Source: DRYM01 sp964526225
Lineage (GTDB): Archaea > Thermoproteota > Thermoprotei_A > EX4484-217-1
Reading direction: 5' to 3'
Length of the DNA stretch: 59,859 bases
Assembly (NCBI GenBank): GCA_964526225.1
Contig: CAZGLL010000007.1
Coordinates: 1-59,859 of the forward strand
The translations under genes were made by a program, and so were the position numbers. Position 1 is the first letter of the stretch, and each line of letters starts with the position of its first letter. Shown here one piece after another: positions 17,438 through 26,623 of the stretch. The notes beneath the pieces were generated by a model. It was not told the DNA's origin and ran no database searches. It saw only the letters and a program-made list of their open reading frames with translations.

Positions 17438-18325
17438 TTACGAATGAATGGCTTTAGATTTTTCGTCTATTAGCGAAAATATCTCTAATGTCGCATGAAT
17501 AGCTTCCTCCGTTCTTACAACTTCAACTCCTTGGTAAGGTATCGTATTTACAACCATGTCAAATACTTCATCTAACATTAGTCCTTCACGAGCAGCGATA
17601 TCCCATAGTCCCTCTTTCGGGGCTCCGAATGTTATAAGTATGGATTTAGCATTCAAATATTTTACACGAAGACTTTCTAAATCAACGGGTTCACCATACT
17701 TCGAAGTAGCTATTTTTAAATCCCATTTTTCCCTCAAAACCTCGCTAAGAGAGTCATAGTATGAAACATTGTAACCAAAATAGTAAGGTACTTTACTAAA
17801 CTGGACAAGTTCTCCATAGATTTTGGGAGACGTTTTAACTATCTTTACGATTACGAGATCCCCTTTCCTCAAACCTCTCCTAGCTCTAACTACGGCTGGT
17901 TTATTCAAGCCTATGTTAACTATAACATTACCCTTAATTATTTCAATAACTAAGCCTTCTCTATATTCTCCAGCTTTAACGGATTTGCTTTGAGGATGGT
18001 TAGGTGTTTGAAGAGGGGGAAGAACACCTACGAACCTTAAAGTTTGTTTGAGAGGGACAATGAGCTTACGAAGATACGGAGGCGTTCTTAGATACTCAAG
18101 TACATCAACTATTAGTTCAGCATCAGGTTCTGTATGCGATTTATCTTTGTAAACAATTATTTCGTCTACTCTATGTATTGAGGCTGCTCTAGCAATGAAA
18201 CCTATTTTTAACGTTTTAAGCTCTAATGTAGGCTCATTGGAAACTATACTTGAAGGAATGGCTATGGCTAAGTACGTCTTACGTCTAGGTGGAGGGTAAG
18301 GATATGGTGACTTAACATTATTCAA
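17438..18325 (-). CDS. SPOUT-fold RNA methyltransferase-like protein (COG2106 / Methyltrn_RNA_3)
   Basis: 295-aa putative SAM-dependent RNA methyltransferase of the alpha/beta-knot superfamily, commonly found just upstream of archaeal rpl3. Visible are the N-terminal LAIAIPSSIVSNEPTLELKT and RAASIHRVDEIIVYKD segments, an inserted OB-like stretch (GLVIEIIKGNVIVNIGLNKP), and the C-terminal SILITFGAPKEGLWDIA and NTIPYQGVEVVRTEEAI parts that form the knot. It starts at TTG 18325 with GGAGGAT 8 nt upstream. The rRNA target is unknown. Confidence 0.85.
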   Translation of the reverse strand: MNNVKSPYPYPPPRRKTYLAIAIPSSIVSNEPTLELKTLKIGFIARAASIHRVDEIIVYKDKSHTEPDAELIVDVLEYLRTPPYLRKLIVPLKQTLRFVGVLPPLQTPNHPQSKSVKAGEYREGLVIEIIKGNVIVNIGLNKPAVVRARRGLRKGDLVIVKIVKTSPKIYGELVQFSKVPYYFGYNVSYYDSLSEVLREKWDLKIATSKYGEPVDLESLRVKYLNAKSILITFGAPKEGLWDIAAREGLMLDEVFDMVVNTIPYQGVEVVRTEEAIHATLEIFSLIDEKSKAIHS

Positions 18326-18370
18326 TTAAAAATCCTCCTATGAAAAAGAGGCTTACGTTAATGGAAAACG

Positions 18371-18469
18371 TTATTTCTTCTTTTTCTTTTTACTCTTAGT
18401 CTTCTCCTTTTCCTCCTTCTTTGTTTCACCTAATCCCATGAAAAGTGTTGTTCTTTGCCTACCACCCAT
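18371..18469 (-). CDS. Very small lysine-rich protein (32 aa)
   Basis: A short frame from ATG 18469 to TAA 18371, preceded by a strong GAGGTGA ribosome-binding site at 9-nt spacing. The product begins MGGRQRTTLFMGLGETKKEE and ends in a run of lysines. It sits between a small membrane-protein gene and the SPOUT gene on the same strand. The MGG start and lysine tail recall the N-terminal tail of some small ribosomal proteins (for example S25e), but the body of such a protein is absent, so I make no functional call. Confidence 0.6.
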   Translation of the reverse strand: MGGRQRTTLFMGLGETKKEEKEKTKSKKKKKK

Positions 18470-18540
18470 TCTTCTAAATCACCTCACATAGCTTTCCTCC
18501 AACTGTCCCTAAAAACTCTACGGTTTAAGATGTAGCGAGC

Positions 18541-18549
18541 TTTATATTT
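18541..18549 (+). promoter_or_regulatory. TATA box of the C/D box sRNA
   Basis: TTTATATTT, preceded by a purine-rich AGCGAGC, lies 18-26 nt before the predicted 5' end of the sRNA at 18567. That is the expected TATA-to-start distance in archaea. Confidence 0.65.
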
Positions 18550-18566
18550 CCCTAAGCAAAAATACC

Positions 18567-18631
18567 ATATAGGCAATGATGAATTTGCCGAGTTCGGAAA
18601 TGTGAAGAACCATTCATGATCTGAGCTATAT
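18567..18631 (+). ncRNA. C/D box sRNA (2'-O-methylation guide)
   Basis: All parts are in order. A terminal stem is formed by ATATAG (18567-18572) and CTATAT (18626-18631). Box C is ATGATGA (18576-18582), guide 1 is ATTTGCCGAGTT (18583-18594) and box D' is CGGA (18595-18598, one mismatch to CTGA). After a 3-nt spacer come box C' GTGAAGA (18602-18608), guide 2 ACCATTCATGAT (18609-18620) and box D CTGA (18621-18624). Both guides are exactly 12 nt. Guide 1 is the complement of AACTCGGCAAAT, a segment I recall as conserved in archaeal 23S rRNA just before the CCGTAACTTCGGGA stretch. Guide 2 matches CATGAATGG, also in 23S rRNA. The RNA would act with fibrillarin, Nop5 and L7Ae. It runs against the end of the neighbouring small gene. 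Confidence 0.85.
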
Positions 18632-18838
18632 TCTTAACACTTCACTGAAATTTGCTTCTGTAAGGAAAAACCACATTAAACCTATTACCGTAGCTACAAT
18701 TATTATCGCCGATGTCGCAAACATTATCCATAAACCGGCTTTAGAAAACCTTTCTCCAAATCCCTTGAATAACTTTTCTTCCTTAGCAACTACACGTTCC
18801 TTACGACGTTTCTTATGCTTCTTCGTTTTCCTAGGCAT
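18626..18838 (-). CDS. Small single-span membrane protein with basic N-terminus
   Basis: 70 aa from ATG 18838, chosen because GGAGG lies 9 nt upstream; the frame extends to 18865 without support. The first 30 residues are very basic (PRKTKKHKKRRKERVVAKEE), followed by one hydrophobic segment (LWIMFATSAIIIVATVIGLM) and a short tail. The topology resembles Sec61-beta/SecG or SecE, but I do not see the conserved residues of either, so the role is unknown. Its end overlaps the terminal stem of the C/D sRNA on the opposite strand. Confidence 0.65.
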   Translation of the reverse strand: MPRKTKKHKKRRKERVVAKEEKLFKGFGERFSKAGLWIMFATSAIIIVATVIGLMWFFLTEANFSEVLRI

Positions 18839-18940
18839 TTCATGCAACCTCCGCTTAAACAGCAAACTTTTTGGCTTAAAAGCTTAACTAGAATAAAATA
18901 ATTACACGTACCACGCTAAAAACCCTTAGGTGCTAAGGTA

Positions 18941-19189
18941 ATGAAAGTGTGCAGAATATACTTTACAATATTTGATAAGGAAAAATACATTGACATACTT
19001 AACTATCTAAAAGAAAAATATACTGATATAAAATCTATTGAAAGCAGTGTTGTTCCAGAATTTAAGCTTATTGAGATAAGGGGGGAGAGCGTAGATCCAA
19101 ATACTTTGAAAGAGGAGCTTGAGAAGAAATTTAAACTGAAATTTAAAGTAGATGTGGTAGATGTCGTTTTGCCCTCTCGTAAAAGTTAA
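18941..19189 (+). CDS. Hypothetical 82-aa protein
   Basis: I do not recognise this product. It starts at ATG 18941 after AGGTGCTAAGGTA. The sequence is charged (many Lys, Glu and Asp) with alternating predicted strand and helix (KVCRIYFTIFDKEKYIDILN, FKLKFKVDVVDVVLP), suggesting a small alpha/beta fold. It is 48 nt upstream of ileS on the same strand and may be cotranscribed with it. Confidence 0.65.
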   Translation: MKVCRIYFTIFDKEKYIDILNYLKEKYTDIKSIESSVVPEFKLIEIRGESVDPNTLKEELEKKFKLKFKVDVVDVVLPSRKS

Positions 19190-19237
19190 TATTTCCCTCT
19201 CTAATCATTAATGTTTGTTAGTATAAGGTGTTCATGC

Positions 19238-22200
19238 TTGGGTACAGTGGGTAGGATTGATAGACAATATAGACCTCATGAAATAGAAGAGAAAATACTG
19301 AAGTTCTGGAGAGAGAAAGGTGTTTACGATAAGCTTAGGAGCATGCTTAAGGATAAACCGAAATTCTACTTCCTAGACGGTCCACCTTATCCGTCAAGCG
19401 ACGTACCACATATCGGTACTGCTTGGAATAAGGTAATCAAGGATCTCGTAATAAGATTTCAACGTATGAGAAGACGTTTCGTATGGGATCAGCCAGGCTA
19501 CGATACTCACGGCTTACCTATCGAAGTTGCTGTTGAAAAAAAGCTTGGACTTAAAAGCAAAAAAGAAATAGTAACCAAGGTTGGTGTTGAAAAGTTCGTT
19601 AAGGAATGCATGAATCTAGCACTTACAAATGCAAACCTAATGAGTAAGCGTTTTGAAAGACTAGGAGTTAGCATGAACTGGAATAACCCATACTACACTT
19701 TAAAGCCAGAATACATAGAGTCAGGATGGTGGCTAATAAAGAAGGTTCACGAAGAAGGACTTCTCAAGAAAGGAGTTAAGGTTGTATGGTGGTGTCCTAG
19801 ATGCGAAACAGTATTGGCGGACTATGAGGTTCAAGAATACAGGGACATTGAGGATCCATCAATATTTGTTAAGTTCCCTCTTGAGGACGAGAAAAACAAG
19901 TACCTACTTATATGGACAACTACTCCATGGACTCTTCCAGCAAATCTAGCAGTAATGGTTCATCCGGAAATGGAATACGTTGAAGTCGAATATGATAGTG
20001 AAAAACTAATCCTAGCTGAAATAAGACTTGAACATGTATTTTCGAAATTAAAAGCAAAACCTAAGGTCGTAGCTAGGTTTAAAGGTAAAGACCTTGAAGG
20101 ATTAAAATATATTCCACCGCTTCTTGAAGAAGTAGATGCTCAGAGAAAATATAGAAGCGAGAAAACACATAGAGTTGTTCTTTCAGAATTCGTAACACCA
20201 TATGAAGGAACAGGTCTTGTACATTCAGCACCAGGCCATGGTGAAGAGGACTTCATAGTTGCTCAAAGATACGGTATTCCAGTGGTAAGCTTAGTTGACG
20301 AGAGAGGAATTATGGCTAAAGATGCTGGAAAGTATGCTGGAAAACACTTTAGAGAAGCAAACAAATACGTAATTGAGGATTTAAAGAAGAAGGGCTTGCT
20401 CTTATACGAGGAAAAAGTTGTCCACAAATACCCTGTTTGTTGGAGATGTAAAACACCGCTTGTTCTTAGAGCAACTGAGCAATGGTATATTACTGTAACT
20501 AAGCTTAAAGATAAAATGCTTGAAGAAGCGATAAAGGTAGAATGGATTCCCGAATGGGCTAAAGAGAGAGAGGTAAACTGGCTTAAAGAACTTAGAGATT
20601 GGGTAATTTCGAGACAGAGATACTGGGGAATACCGTTACCCGTATGGGAATGTGGGAAATGCGGTCATATATTTATACCTGAAAGTACGGATGAGCTTAG
20701 AAAACACGCTACAAACGAAGTGGACTTAAAAGATCTACATAAACCATGGATAGATGAGGTTGTTCTTAAATGTCCTAAATGCGGAGGAGAAATGAGGAGA
20801 GTCCCCGATGTTCTAGATGTGTGGTTCGATAGTGGAATAGCGTTCTTCGCAAGCCTAGCCTATCCTAAGAATAAGGAGTTCTTCGAAAAAATGTTTCCAG
20901 TAGATTTCATAGTTGAAGGACATGACCAACTTAGAGGATGGTTCTTTAGCTTACTTAGATCAGGAATCTTAGGGTTCGGAAGAGTTCCTTATAAGAGAGT
21001 TCTAGTGCACGGATACATGCTTGACGAGAAAGGTAGGGAAATGCATAAGAGCCTTGGAAACTTCGTTTCAGCTGATGAAGTAGTTGAAAAGTATGGTGCG
21101 GACACGCTTAGGTTCTGGGTTCTACAGAACACAACATGGGAAGATGTGAGATTTGGATGGAAGAAACTTGACTTAACATTTAGAGACTTAAACATTCTAT
21201 GGAACGTTTTCGTTTTCGCATCAACATACATGAACTTAGACAAATTCGACCCAACAAAGTGGACTCTGGATAATGTTGAAAAACACTTAAGGATCGAAGA
21301 TAAATGGGTTCTTTCGAAACTCAACAACCTCGTTAAATCTGTTACTGAAAGTTTCGAGAAAGCACTTGTTCATGAAGGAGTTAGGAGGATAAGAGAGTTC
21401 ATAATTGAAAACCTAAGCCACTGGTACATTAGACTCATAAGGAGAAGGGTGTGGATCGAAGCTGAAGACCCCGATAAATTAGCAGCATATTCGACACTCT
21501 ACACGGTTCTAAAAACACTACTTCAACTACTAGCGCCTGTGGTTCCATTCATAACTGAGGAGCTTTATCAAAAATTTGTTAAACTAGCTGAACCTGATGC
21601 TCCAGAAAGCGTTCACATGTTAGAATGGCCTAAAGTACGTGGAGAACTAGTGAACCCGGAGCTTGAGGAAGCAATGAATATAGCTAAAAAGATTGTTGAA
21701 GCAGGTGCTGCAGCTAGGATGAAAGCCGGAATAAAAATAAGGCAGCCACTACCTGAACTAGTAGTTTTAAGCGATGATAGAGAACTTCACAAACTATTAG
21801 GTCAAGTTGTTGGAATAGTTAAATCTCAAATAAATGTTAAGAACGTTAAAATAGCTGAACTTAGGGAGATACCAAACTATGTTGAATATGAGATAGTTCC
21901 AAACTACTCGAAAATAGGTCCTCTATTTAAGGAGAAAACAAAAGATATCGTTGAAAAATTAGGTGAAAAGGCTAACGAAATATCTAAGGAGCTTTTAGAG
22001 AAAGGAAAATACGAAATAGAGTTTGAAGGGAGAAAATACGTTATAACATTAGGGCATGTGGAAGTCAAGGAGAAACCGAGAAAACATTACGTCATACAAG
22101 ATTTTGATAGAGGAAAGATAGTATTAGATACGAGAATAGACTATGAAGCAGCAGCTGAAGGATTAGCTAGAGACATAGTTAGGAGAATACAGTACATGAG

Positions 22201-22420
22201 AAAAGAGCTTGATTTACCAGTGGAGGCATTTATTGAAGCAGTAATTGTACCGCCAGATAAACAATCAGCAGAAATGCTTATGAAGTGGAAGAACTTCATT
22301 TCTGAAGAAGTTAGAGCAAGCAAACTGGAAATAACATTGGAGAGGAAAGAAGCTAGCAAAGGCTACGTTAAGGAATGGGATATAGGCGGGGACAAATACC
22401 TGATAGCGGTTATTTACTAG
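19238..22420 (+). CDS. ileS: Isoleucyl-tRNA synthetase
   Basis: Class I synthetase that charges tRNA-Ile, about 1060 aa. The HIGH-type motif is HIGT in PPYPSSDVPHIGTAWNK, and GYDTHGLPIE is the IleRS-type neighbour. An editing (CP1) domain follows with TTTPWTLPANLAVMVHPE. There are zinc pairs CPRC, CWRC, CGKC and CPKCGG. The KMSKS loop is a variant, GREMHKSLGN. The anticodon-binding domain follows. I choose TTG 19238 because AAGGTG lies 7 nt upstream; ATG 19211 has no ribosome-binding site and GTG 19247 is another option. Confidence 0.95.
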   Translation: MGTVGRIDRQYRPHEIEEKILKFWREKGVYDKLRSMLKDKPKFYFLDGPPYPSSDVPHIGTAWNKVIKDLVIRFQRMRRRFVWDQPGYDTHGLPIEVAVEKKLGLKSKKEIVTKVGVEKFVKECMNLALTNANLMSKRFERLGVSMNWNNPYYTLKPEYIESGWWLIKKVHEEGLLKKGVKVVWWCPRCETVLADYEVQEYRDIEDPSIFVKFPLEDEKNKYLLIWTTTPWTLPANLAVMVHPEMEYVEVEYDSEKLILAEIRLEHVFSKLKAKPKVVARFKGKDLEGLKYIPPLLEEVDAQRKYRSEKTHRVVLSEFVTPYEGTGLVHSAPGHGEEDFIVAQRYGIPVVSLVDERGIMAKDAGKYAGKHFREANKYVIEDLKKKGLLLYEEKVVHKYPVCWRCKTPLVLRATEQWYITVTKLKDKMLEEAIKVEWIPEWAKEREVNWLKELRDWVISRQRYWGIPLPVWECGKCGHIFIPESTDELRKHATNEVDLKDLHKPWIDEVVLKCPKCGGEMRRVPDVLDVWFDSGIAFFASLAYPKNKEFFEKMFPVDFIVEGHDQLRGWFFSLLRSGILGFGRVPYKRVLVHGYMLDEKGREMHKSLGNFVSADEVVEKYGADTLRFWVLQNTTWEDVRFGWKKLDLTFRDLNILWNVFVFASTYMNLDKFDPTKWTLDNVEKHLRIEDKWVLSKLNNLVKSVTESFEKALVHEGVRRIREFIIENLSHWYIRLIRRRVWIEAEDPDKLAAYSTLYTVLKTLLQLLAPVVPFITEELYQKFVKLAEPDAPESVHMLEWPKVRGELVNPELEEAMNIAKKIVEAGAAARMKAGIKIRQPLPELVVLSDDRELHKLLGQVVGIVKSQINVKNVKIAELREIPNYVEYEIVPNYSKIGPLFKEKTKDIVEKLGEKANEISKELLEKGKYEIEFEGRKYVITLGHVEVKEKPRKHYVIQDFDRGKIVLDTRIDYEAAAEGLARDIVRRIQYMRKELDLPVEAFIEAVIVPPDKQSAEMLMKWKNFISEEVRASKLEITLERKEASKGYVKEWDIGGDKYLIAVIY

Positions 22421-22431
22421 ACATTTTCTTA

Positions 22432-23172
22432 CTATTCAACCTTCGGTGCTAATAAGTAAACTACTTTTCCTTCACCCATGATTGAAAATTCTAACATGAC
22501 AGGCATTCTCGTCGAAAACTTTACTGTAACGGCATCTGCAACCTTAGTTAACGCAACAATATTCTTTAAATACTCTATAGCATAGGATGATCTTGAAGGC
22601 TCCTTAACTTCTAAAGCTATTAATGCTCCTGACTCCTTAGTGATTCGGGTTTCTGTTTCTGAAGCTTCACCTCTACCCTTAATTATGAACTCCTCCTCTG
22701 TTTCAGCAATAAACTCTACAGTGTCTCCAACTGTTTCAGCATCCTTAATACCATGCTTTAATGGGTCTGAAAGTATTGTTGCTGAAGCATTAAATTCAAG
22801 CTGAGGTTCAGGAAGTTCTTCTTCAGAAATTTCCAGGTTCAATATTTTATAAATTCTAGTGTATGTTCCAGCTATTGTGAATTTAGCATAGCTATCCTCA
22901 GTCACTATTTCTAAAGTATCTCCCTTCTTAGCTCTCTTCAGAAACTTCAATATAACAGATGTGTTAAACCCTATCCTACTTTCTTCACTAACATCATATT
23001 CCGTAAATAGGGATGATGGAAGCTCCATTACGAACATGGAGACTTTTGCCGGATCTAAAGCCCTAAGGAACACTTTATCGGGAGTGAACTTTAATGATGC
23101 TTCATCAACTATTTTTGAAAGAGCTTCTATAATGCTAGCAAAAGCTTTAGCTTCAGGTAAAACAACTTTCAT
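22432..23172 (-). CDS. pcn: DNA polymerase sliding clamp PCNA
   Basis: 246-aa processivity clamp that encircles DNA and tethers polymerase, ligase, Fen1 and XPF. Two PCNA half-domains are visible: KAFASIIEALSKIVDEASLK with RALDPAKVSMFVMELP, and the C-terminal half ending VVYLLAPKVE. The interdomain region LNLEISEEELPEPQLEF is typical. It is convergent with ileS (11-nt gap) and follows a nuclease-like gene by 33 nt. Only one clamp gene is in the window; crenarchaea often have several. Confidence 0.96.
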   Translation of the reverse strand: MKVVLPEAKAFASIIEALSKIVDEASLKFTPDKVFLRALDPAKVSMFVMELPSSLFTEYDVSEESRIGFNTSVILKFLKRAKKGDTLEIVTEDSYAKFTIAGTYTRIYKILNLEISEEELPEPQLEFNASATILSDPLKHGIKDAETVGDTVEFIAETEEEFIIKGRGEASETETRITKESGALIALEVKEPSRSSYAIEYLKNIVALTKVADAVTVKFSTRMPVMLEFSIMGEGKVVYLLAPKVE

Positions 23173-23205
23173 AGTTAAACCCTCACCTTTCCACTATTTC
23201 TTAAC

Positions 23206-23868
23206 TTAAACCGTGAAAGTAATTAAGTTTAGTTCTTCAACATATCTTCTCACGTTAAGTACGAAATCATTAAACTCACCTATGGGCACTAAAGGTACTC
23301 CATTGAAAACCTTCTCATAAGGCTCATACAATGTAACTATTACTGGCAATATTTTCCCCTTCTTAAACCCTATATCGACCATTTTCGCCTTAATAGCATA
23401 GCTTAATTTTTCTACACGTGCAATATGAGCTTCCACATGTGTCTTCAACAAGCTTAACCTACTTCTTTTCCAATGCTTACAATCAACAGCTAAAGCTAAA
23501 CCTCCCCGATACCCTAGAACATCAATTTCAAACCTACCTCCCCTTAATCCTCCCTTTAAACCCCTGTACACGTAATATCCGTGACCCTCGAGTATTTTGC
23601 TAGTATAGTATTCGAAATCCTTCCATCTTAAACATGTAGCTATTGATTCATGAGATAAACCCAACTTTAACCCTTCAACTGCCAACCCTATGACGTCGGC
23701 TACCTTAATATATCCGCCGGAAATCTTTAGAAGCCTTTTCCCTTCAAGCTGCACCAAGGCATTGTGAAGAACTTCGTGTGATAGCTTAATGTACTTCTTA
23801 AGGGAGTCAATATCTATTGTCCTTACACATAGTAAATGCCTTATGAGTTCAGGTATAGTCCTTATCAA
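23206..23868 (-). CDS. Winged-helix plus PD-(D/E)XK nuclease-like protein
   Basis: 220 aa. The first 70 residues resemble a winged helix (IDSLKKYIKLSHEVLHNALV). The second half has the look of an Mrr/Holliday-resolvase-type nuclease: FEYYTSKILEGHGYYV, GRFEIDVLGY, then ALAVDCKHWKR, giving the E...D...DxK pattern. It probably cuts or binds DNA, but no exact family is assigned. It lies directly before pcn on the same strand, suggesting a DNA-repair link. Another option is a non-catalytic DNA-binding protein. Confidence 0.6.
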   Translation of the reverse strand: MIRTIPELIRHLLCVRTIDIDSLKKYIKLSHEVLHNALVQLEGKRLLKISGGYIKVADVIGLAVEGLKLGLSHESIATCLRWKDFEYYTSKILEGHGYYVYRGLKGGLRGGRFEIDVLGYRGGLALAVDCKHWKRSRLSLLKTHVEAHIARVEKLSYAIKAKMVDIGFKKGKILPVIVTLYEPYEKVFNGVPLVPIGEFNDFVLNVRRYVEELNLITFTV

Positions 23869-23904
23869 TGCTTAACACGTATTATAATTTCACCCCAAAC
23901 ATTC

Positions 23905-25305
23905 TTAGCTTTTACTTCGCAATTTAGACTCTTTATCTAATAATGATCTTAATCTTTTGTTTATGAGAACTTTTACCTCCTTAGGATTAGGGGATCCAGT
24001 CACTGATTTCCTTTTTAAGGAATTTATTGGATTAAGAATTTCTTCTAATTCCCTATCCTTAATGTTTATGCTTAGCTTCTTTCTAAGATGCTCGCTTATA
24101 TTATGTAGTGTGATATGTTTTCTCTTTGAAATTTCCCCTAAGACTCTATGCACTTTCCTAAAAGGCACACCATATTTTAATGTGATGTATTCTGCTAAAT
24201 CACTAAAACATAGCGTAATGTTTTCTGAAACGCTTTTCAAAAGCTTTTTCTCATCAAACCTTATTTTAGATAGTAAATCACTTAAAATAGTTAATATCTC
24301 CTTACACTCATCTATTATTTCCCATAGAATAGGTGTGAGCTCCTGTAAATCTAGGTTGTAACTGTAAGGTAAAGACTTAAGTAAGGCATATGCTGAAGTA
24401 GCATACCCGAGAACCTTAGCTGCTCTAGCTCTAATTATCTCTAAAGTTACAGGGTTCCTTTTATGAGGCATTATGCTACTTGTCGCTACGTGATGTTCTG
24501 GCAACTTCACGTAGCTAAGTTCATTCATAGACCATAAGATTAAATCTTCAACGATCCTTGAAATATTATTCATGAGAATAGCTATGTTGAAAATAGTCTC
24601 TAAGATAAAGTCTCTAGAAGCAATAGCATCTTCAGTATTTTCCACAATTTCTGAAAACCCTAACTTCCTAGCAACCCTAACCCTATCGTATCCCGGAATA
24701 GTGTTTCCAACCATAGCAACTGAGCCTAAAGGTGAAGCATCAATTCTCTTTAGGGATCCATGAATTCTCTCGTAGTCCCTATCTAATGCATCATAGAATG
24801 CTAGAAAATGGTGAGCTAAAGTTGTAATTTGAGCTTTCTGCTGATGAGTGTAGCCAGGGGCTAAAGTTTCAACATGTTCTTTAGCCTTATTTAAGAGAAT
24901 ACGCTGAAGCTTAATTACCCCTTTAAGAATATTGATAATTTCATCTTTTAAAACAATCCTAATTGCTGTAGCTACTTGGTCGTTTCTACTCTTACCTAGG
25001 TTCACATAGCCCCCTACATCTTCACCAAGCTTATTAACAATGTAATATTCTATGTACTCATGAATATCTTCGAATTTTCCATTAGGGTAATTCTTTAAAA
25101 TCTCGTCATATAGTTCTTTAAGAGTTCCAAGTATTTTATGGCAAACGTTCGTACTTATCGCGTTTATTTCACATAAATGCTCAATATGTGCCATTACTAC
25201 TTTAACTGTCGCTTTAGCTATTTTTCTATCGTATTTAAGCGATGAAGTGAAGTTATAAATGAAACCTGCAACTTCGCCTTCAACAGCTCCTTTTCTATAA
25301 AGCAA
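23905..25305 (-). CDS. argH: Argininosuccinate lyase
   Basis: 466-aa enzyme of the fumarase/aspartase superfamily that splits argininosuccinate into arginine and fumarate. The signature SSIMPHKRNP is present, with GYVNLGKSRNDQVATAIRIV and LAPGYTHQQKAQ upstream. It starts at TTG 25305, 3 nt after argG, forming an argG-argH operon. The sequence ends in a basic tail (RSLLDKESKLRSKS). Confidence 0.96.
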   Translation of the reverse strand: MLYRKGAVEGEVAGFIYNFTSSLKYDRKIAKATVKVVMAHIEHLCEINAISTNVCHKILGTLKELYDEILKNYPNGKFEDIHEYIEYYIVNKLGEDVGGYVNLGKSRNDQVATAIRIVLKDEIINILKGVIKLQRILLNKAKEHVETLAPGYTHQQKAQITTLAHHFLAFYDALDRDYERIHGSLKRIDASPLGSVAMVGNTIPGYDRVRVARKLGFSEIVENTEDAIASRDFILETIFNIAILMNNISRIVEDLILWSMNELSYVKLPEHHVATSSIMPHKRNPVTLEIIRARAAKVLGYATSAYALLKSLPYSYNLDLQELTPILWEIIDECKEILTILSDLLSKIRFDEKKLLKSVSENITLCFSDLAEYITLKYGVPFRKVHRVLGEISKRKHITLHNISEHLRKKLSINIKDRELEEILNPINSLKRKSVTGSPNPKEVKVLINKRLRSLLDKESKLRSKS

Positions 25306-25308
25306 CTT

Positions 25309-26505
25309 TCACTTTAACCTCTCTAGAATCCTTTTACTTACAACAGTTGGCATACTCCATAGTTCTATGAAACCTTTAGCCCATGATTGATTGAAGGTTG
25401 AGTATTTCTCATACGTCGCTGTGAGCTTATCATATAAACTATAGGGACTACTTCTTCCAACAACGATTACATGTCCCTTGTAGAGCTTAAGTCTAACAAC
25501 ACCAGAAACTCTTTCACTAACTTTATTGATAAACGCTTCAAGTTCCTCTCTTAACGGATCAGCCCAAAGTCCGCTGTAGACGAGATTCGTCCATTCATTA
25601 TCTACGAGTTTTTTAAATTTAAGTTCGTTAAAGTTTAGCACTAGCTTTTCTAGATCCTTATGAGCTTCAATTATCGTTAGTGCAGCAGGTGTTTCATAGA
25701 CTTCCCTTGACTTAAAACCAACAGCTCTATCTTCAATATGGTCTATTCTTCCAACACCATGTTTTCCAGCTATTTCGTTTAGTTTTGAAATAAGCTTTAC
25801 CGGGCTAAGTTTTTCACCATTAAGCTTTACAGGCACCCCCTTTTCAAAATGTATTTCGACGTATTCTGGAATATCGGGGGCATCCTTAGGATCAACAGTC
25901 CATTGGAAAACTTCTTCCGGAGGTTCTTGTGCGGGATTTTCGAGAGGACCGCACTCTATGCTTCTACCCCAAAGGTTTTCATCAATACTATAGATTTTCC
26001 TTTTAGGCTTAAGTGGAATGTTATATTTTCTTATCAGTTCAGCTTCAACATCCCTTGATAAACCCCAGTCTCTAATTGGAGCAATTATTTTAACATCTGG
26101 GAGAAAAGCTTTTATTGTTACATCAAACCTTATCTGATCATTTCCCTTACCCGTACATCCATGGGCTATAGCATCTGCACCGACCTTCTTAGCTACTTCA
26201 ATAAGTTTAAAAACTATAAGGGGTCTTGAAAGAGCTGATGATAGGGGGTATTTGTCTTCGTAAAGTGCATTAGCTTTAACAGCTGGATAAACAAAGTTTT
26301 GGACGAATTCCTCTTTAGCGTCGAAGAAGATATGCTCTTTAACACCAAGCATGTATGCTCTATTAGCTATTTCGTCAAAATTCTCTTTCCGACCAACATC
26401 AACAGTTACCGTGTAAACCTCGTAGCCATATTTTTCACTTAAAAGCTTAATAGAAATTGAAGTATCTAAACCTCCTGAATATGCTAAAACAACCTTACCT
26501 CCCAT
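25309..26505 (-). CDS. argG: Argininosuccinate synthase
   Basis: 398-aa ATP-pyrophosphatase-type enzyme that joins citrulline and aspartate. The ATP-binding loop AYSGGLDTS is at residues 8-16, followed by the HGCTGKGNDQIRFD motif and WGRSIECGPLENP. It starts at ATG 26505 with GAGGAGGT upstream and a TATA box further up. First gene of the argG-argH pair; the nuclease gene and pcn follow on the same strand. Confidence 0.97.
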   Translation of the reverse strand: MGGKVVLAYSGGLDTSISIKLLSEKYGYEVYTVTVDVGRKENFDEIANRAYMLGVKEHIFFDAKEEFVQNFVYPAVKANALYEDKYPLSSALSRPLIVFKLIEVAKKVGADAIAHGCTGKGNDQIRFDVTIKAFLPDVKIIAPIRDWGLSRDVEAELIRKYNIPLKPKRKIYSIDENLWGRSIECGPLENPAQEPPEEVFQWTVDPKDAPDIPEYVEIHFEKGVPVKLNGEKLSPVKLISKLNEIAGKHGVGRIDHIEDRAVGFKSREVYETPAALTIIEAHKDLEKLVLNFNELKFKKLVDNEWTNLVYSGLWADPLREELEAFINKVSERVSGVVRLKLYKGHVIVVGRSSPYSLYDKLTATYEKYSTFNQSWAKGFIELWSMPTVVSKRILERLK

Positions 26506-26546
26506 AGTCTTAATCGAACCTCCTCTAATAGAAGCACAGTGTTCTA

Positions 26547-26555
26547 ATATAAAAA
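26547..26555 (-). promoter_or_regulatory. TATA box of argG
   Basis: TTTTTATAT on the minus strand, about 42 nt upstream of the argG start codon; a transcript start about 25 nt downstream would leave a short leader that contains GAGGAGGT. Supported by position and composition. Confidence 0.5.
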
Positions 26556-26623
26556 TTTTACTAAAAATCCTTTAACTCAATAAATTATTTTTCATTTATA
26601 ATGAAATATTTATTGCAAAAAAT

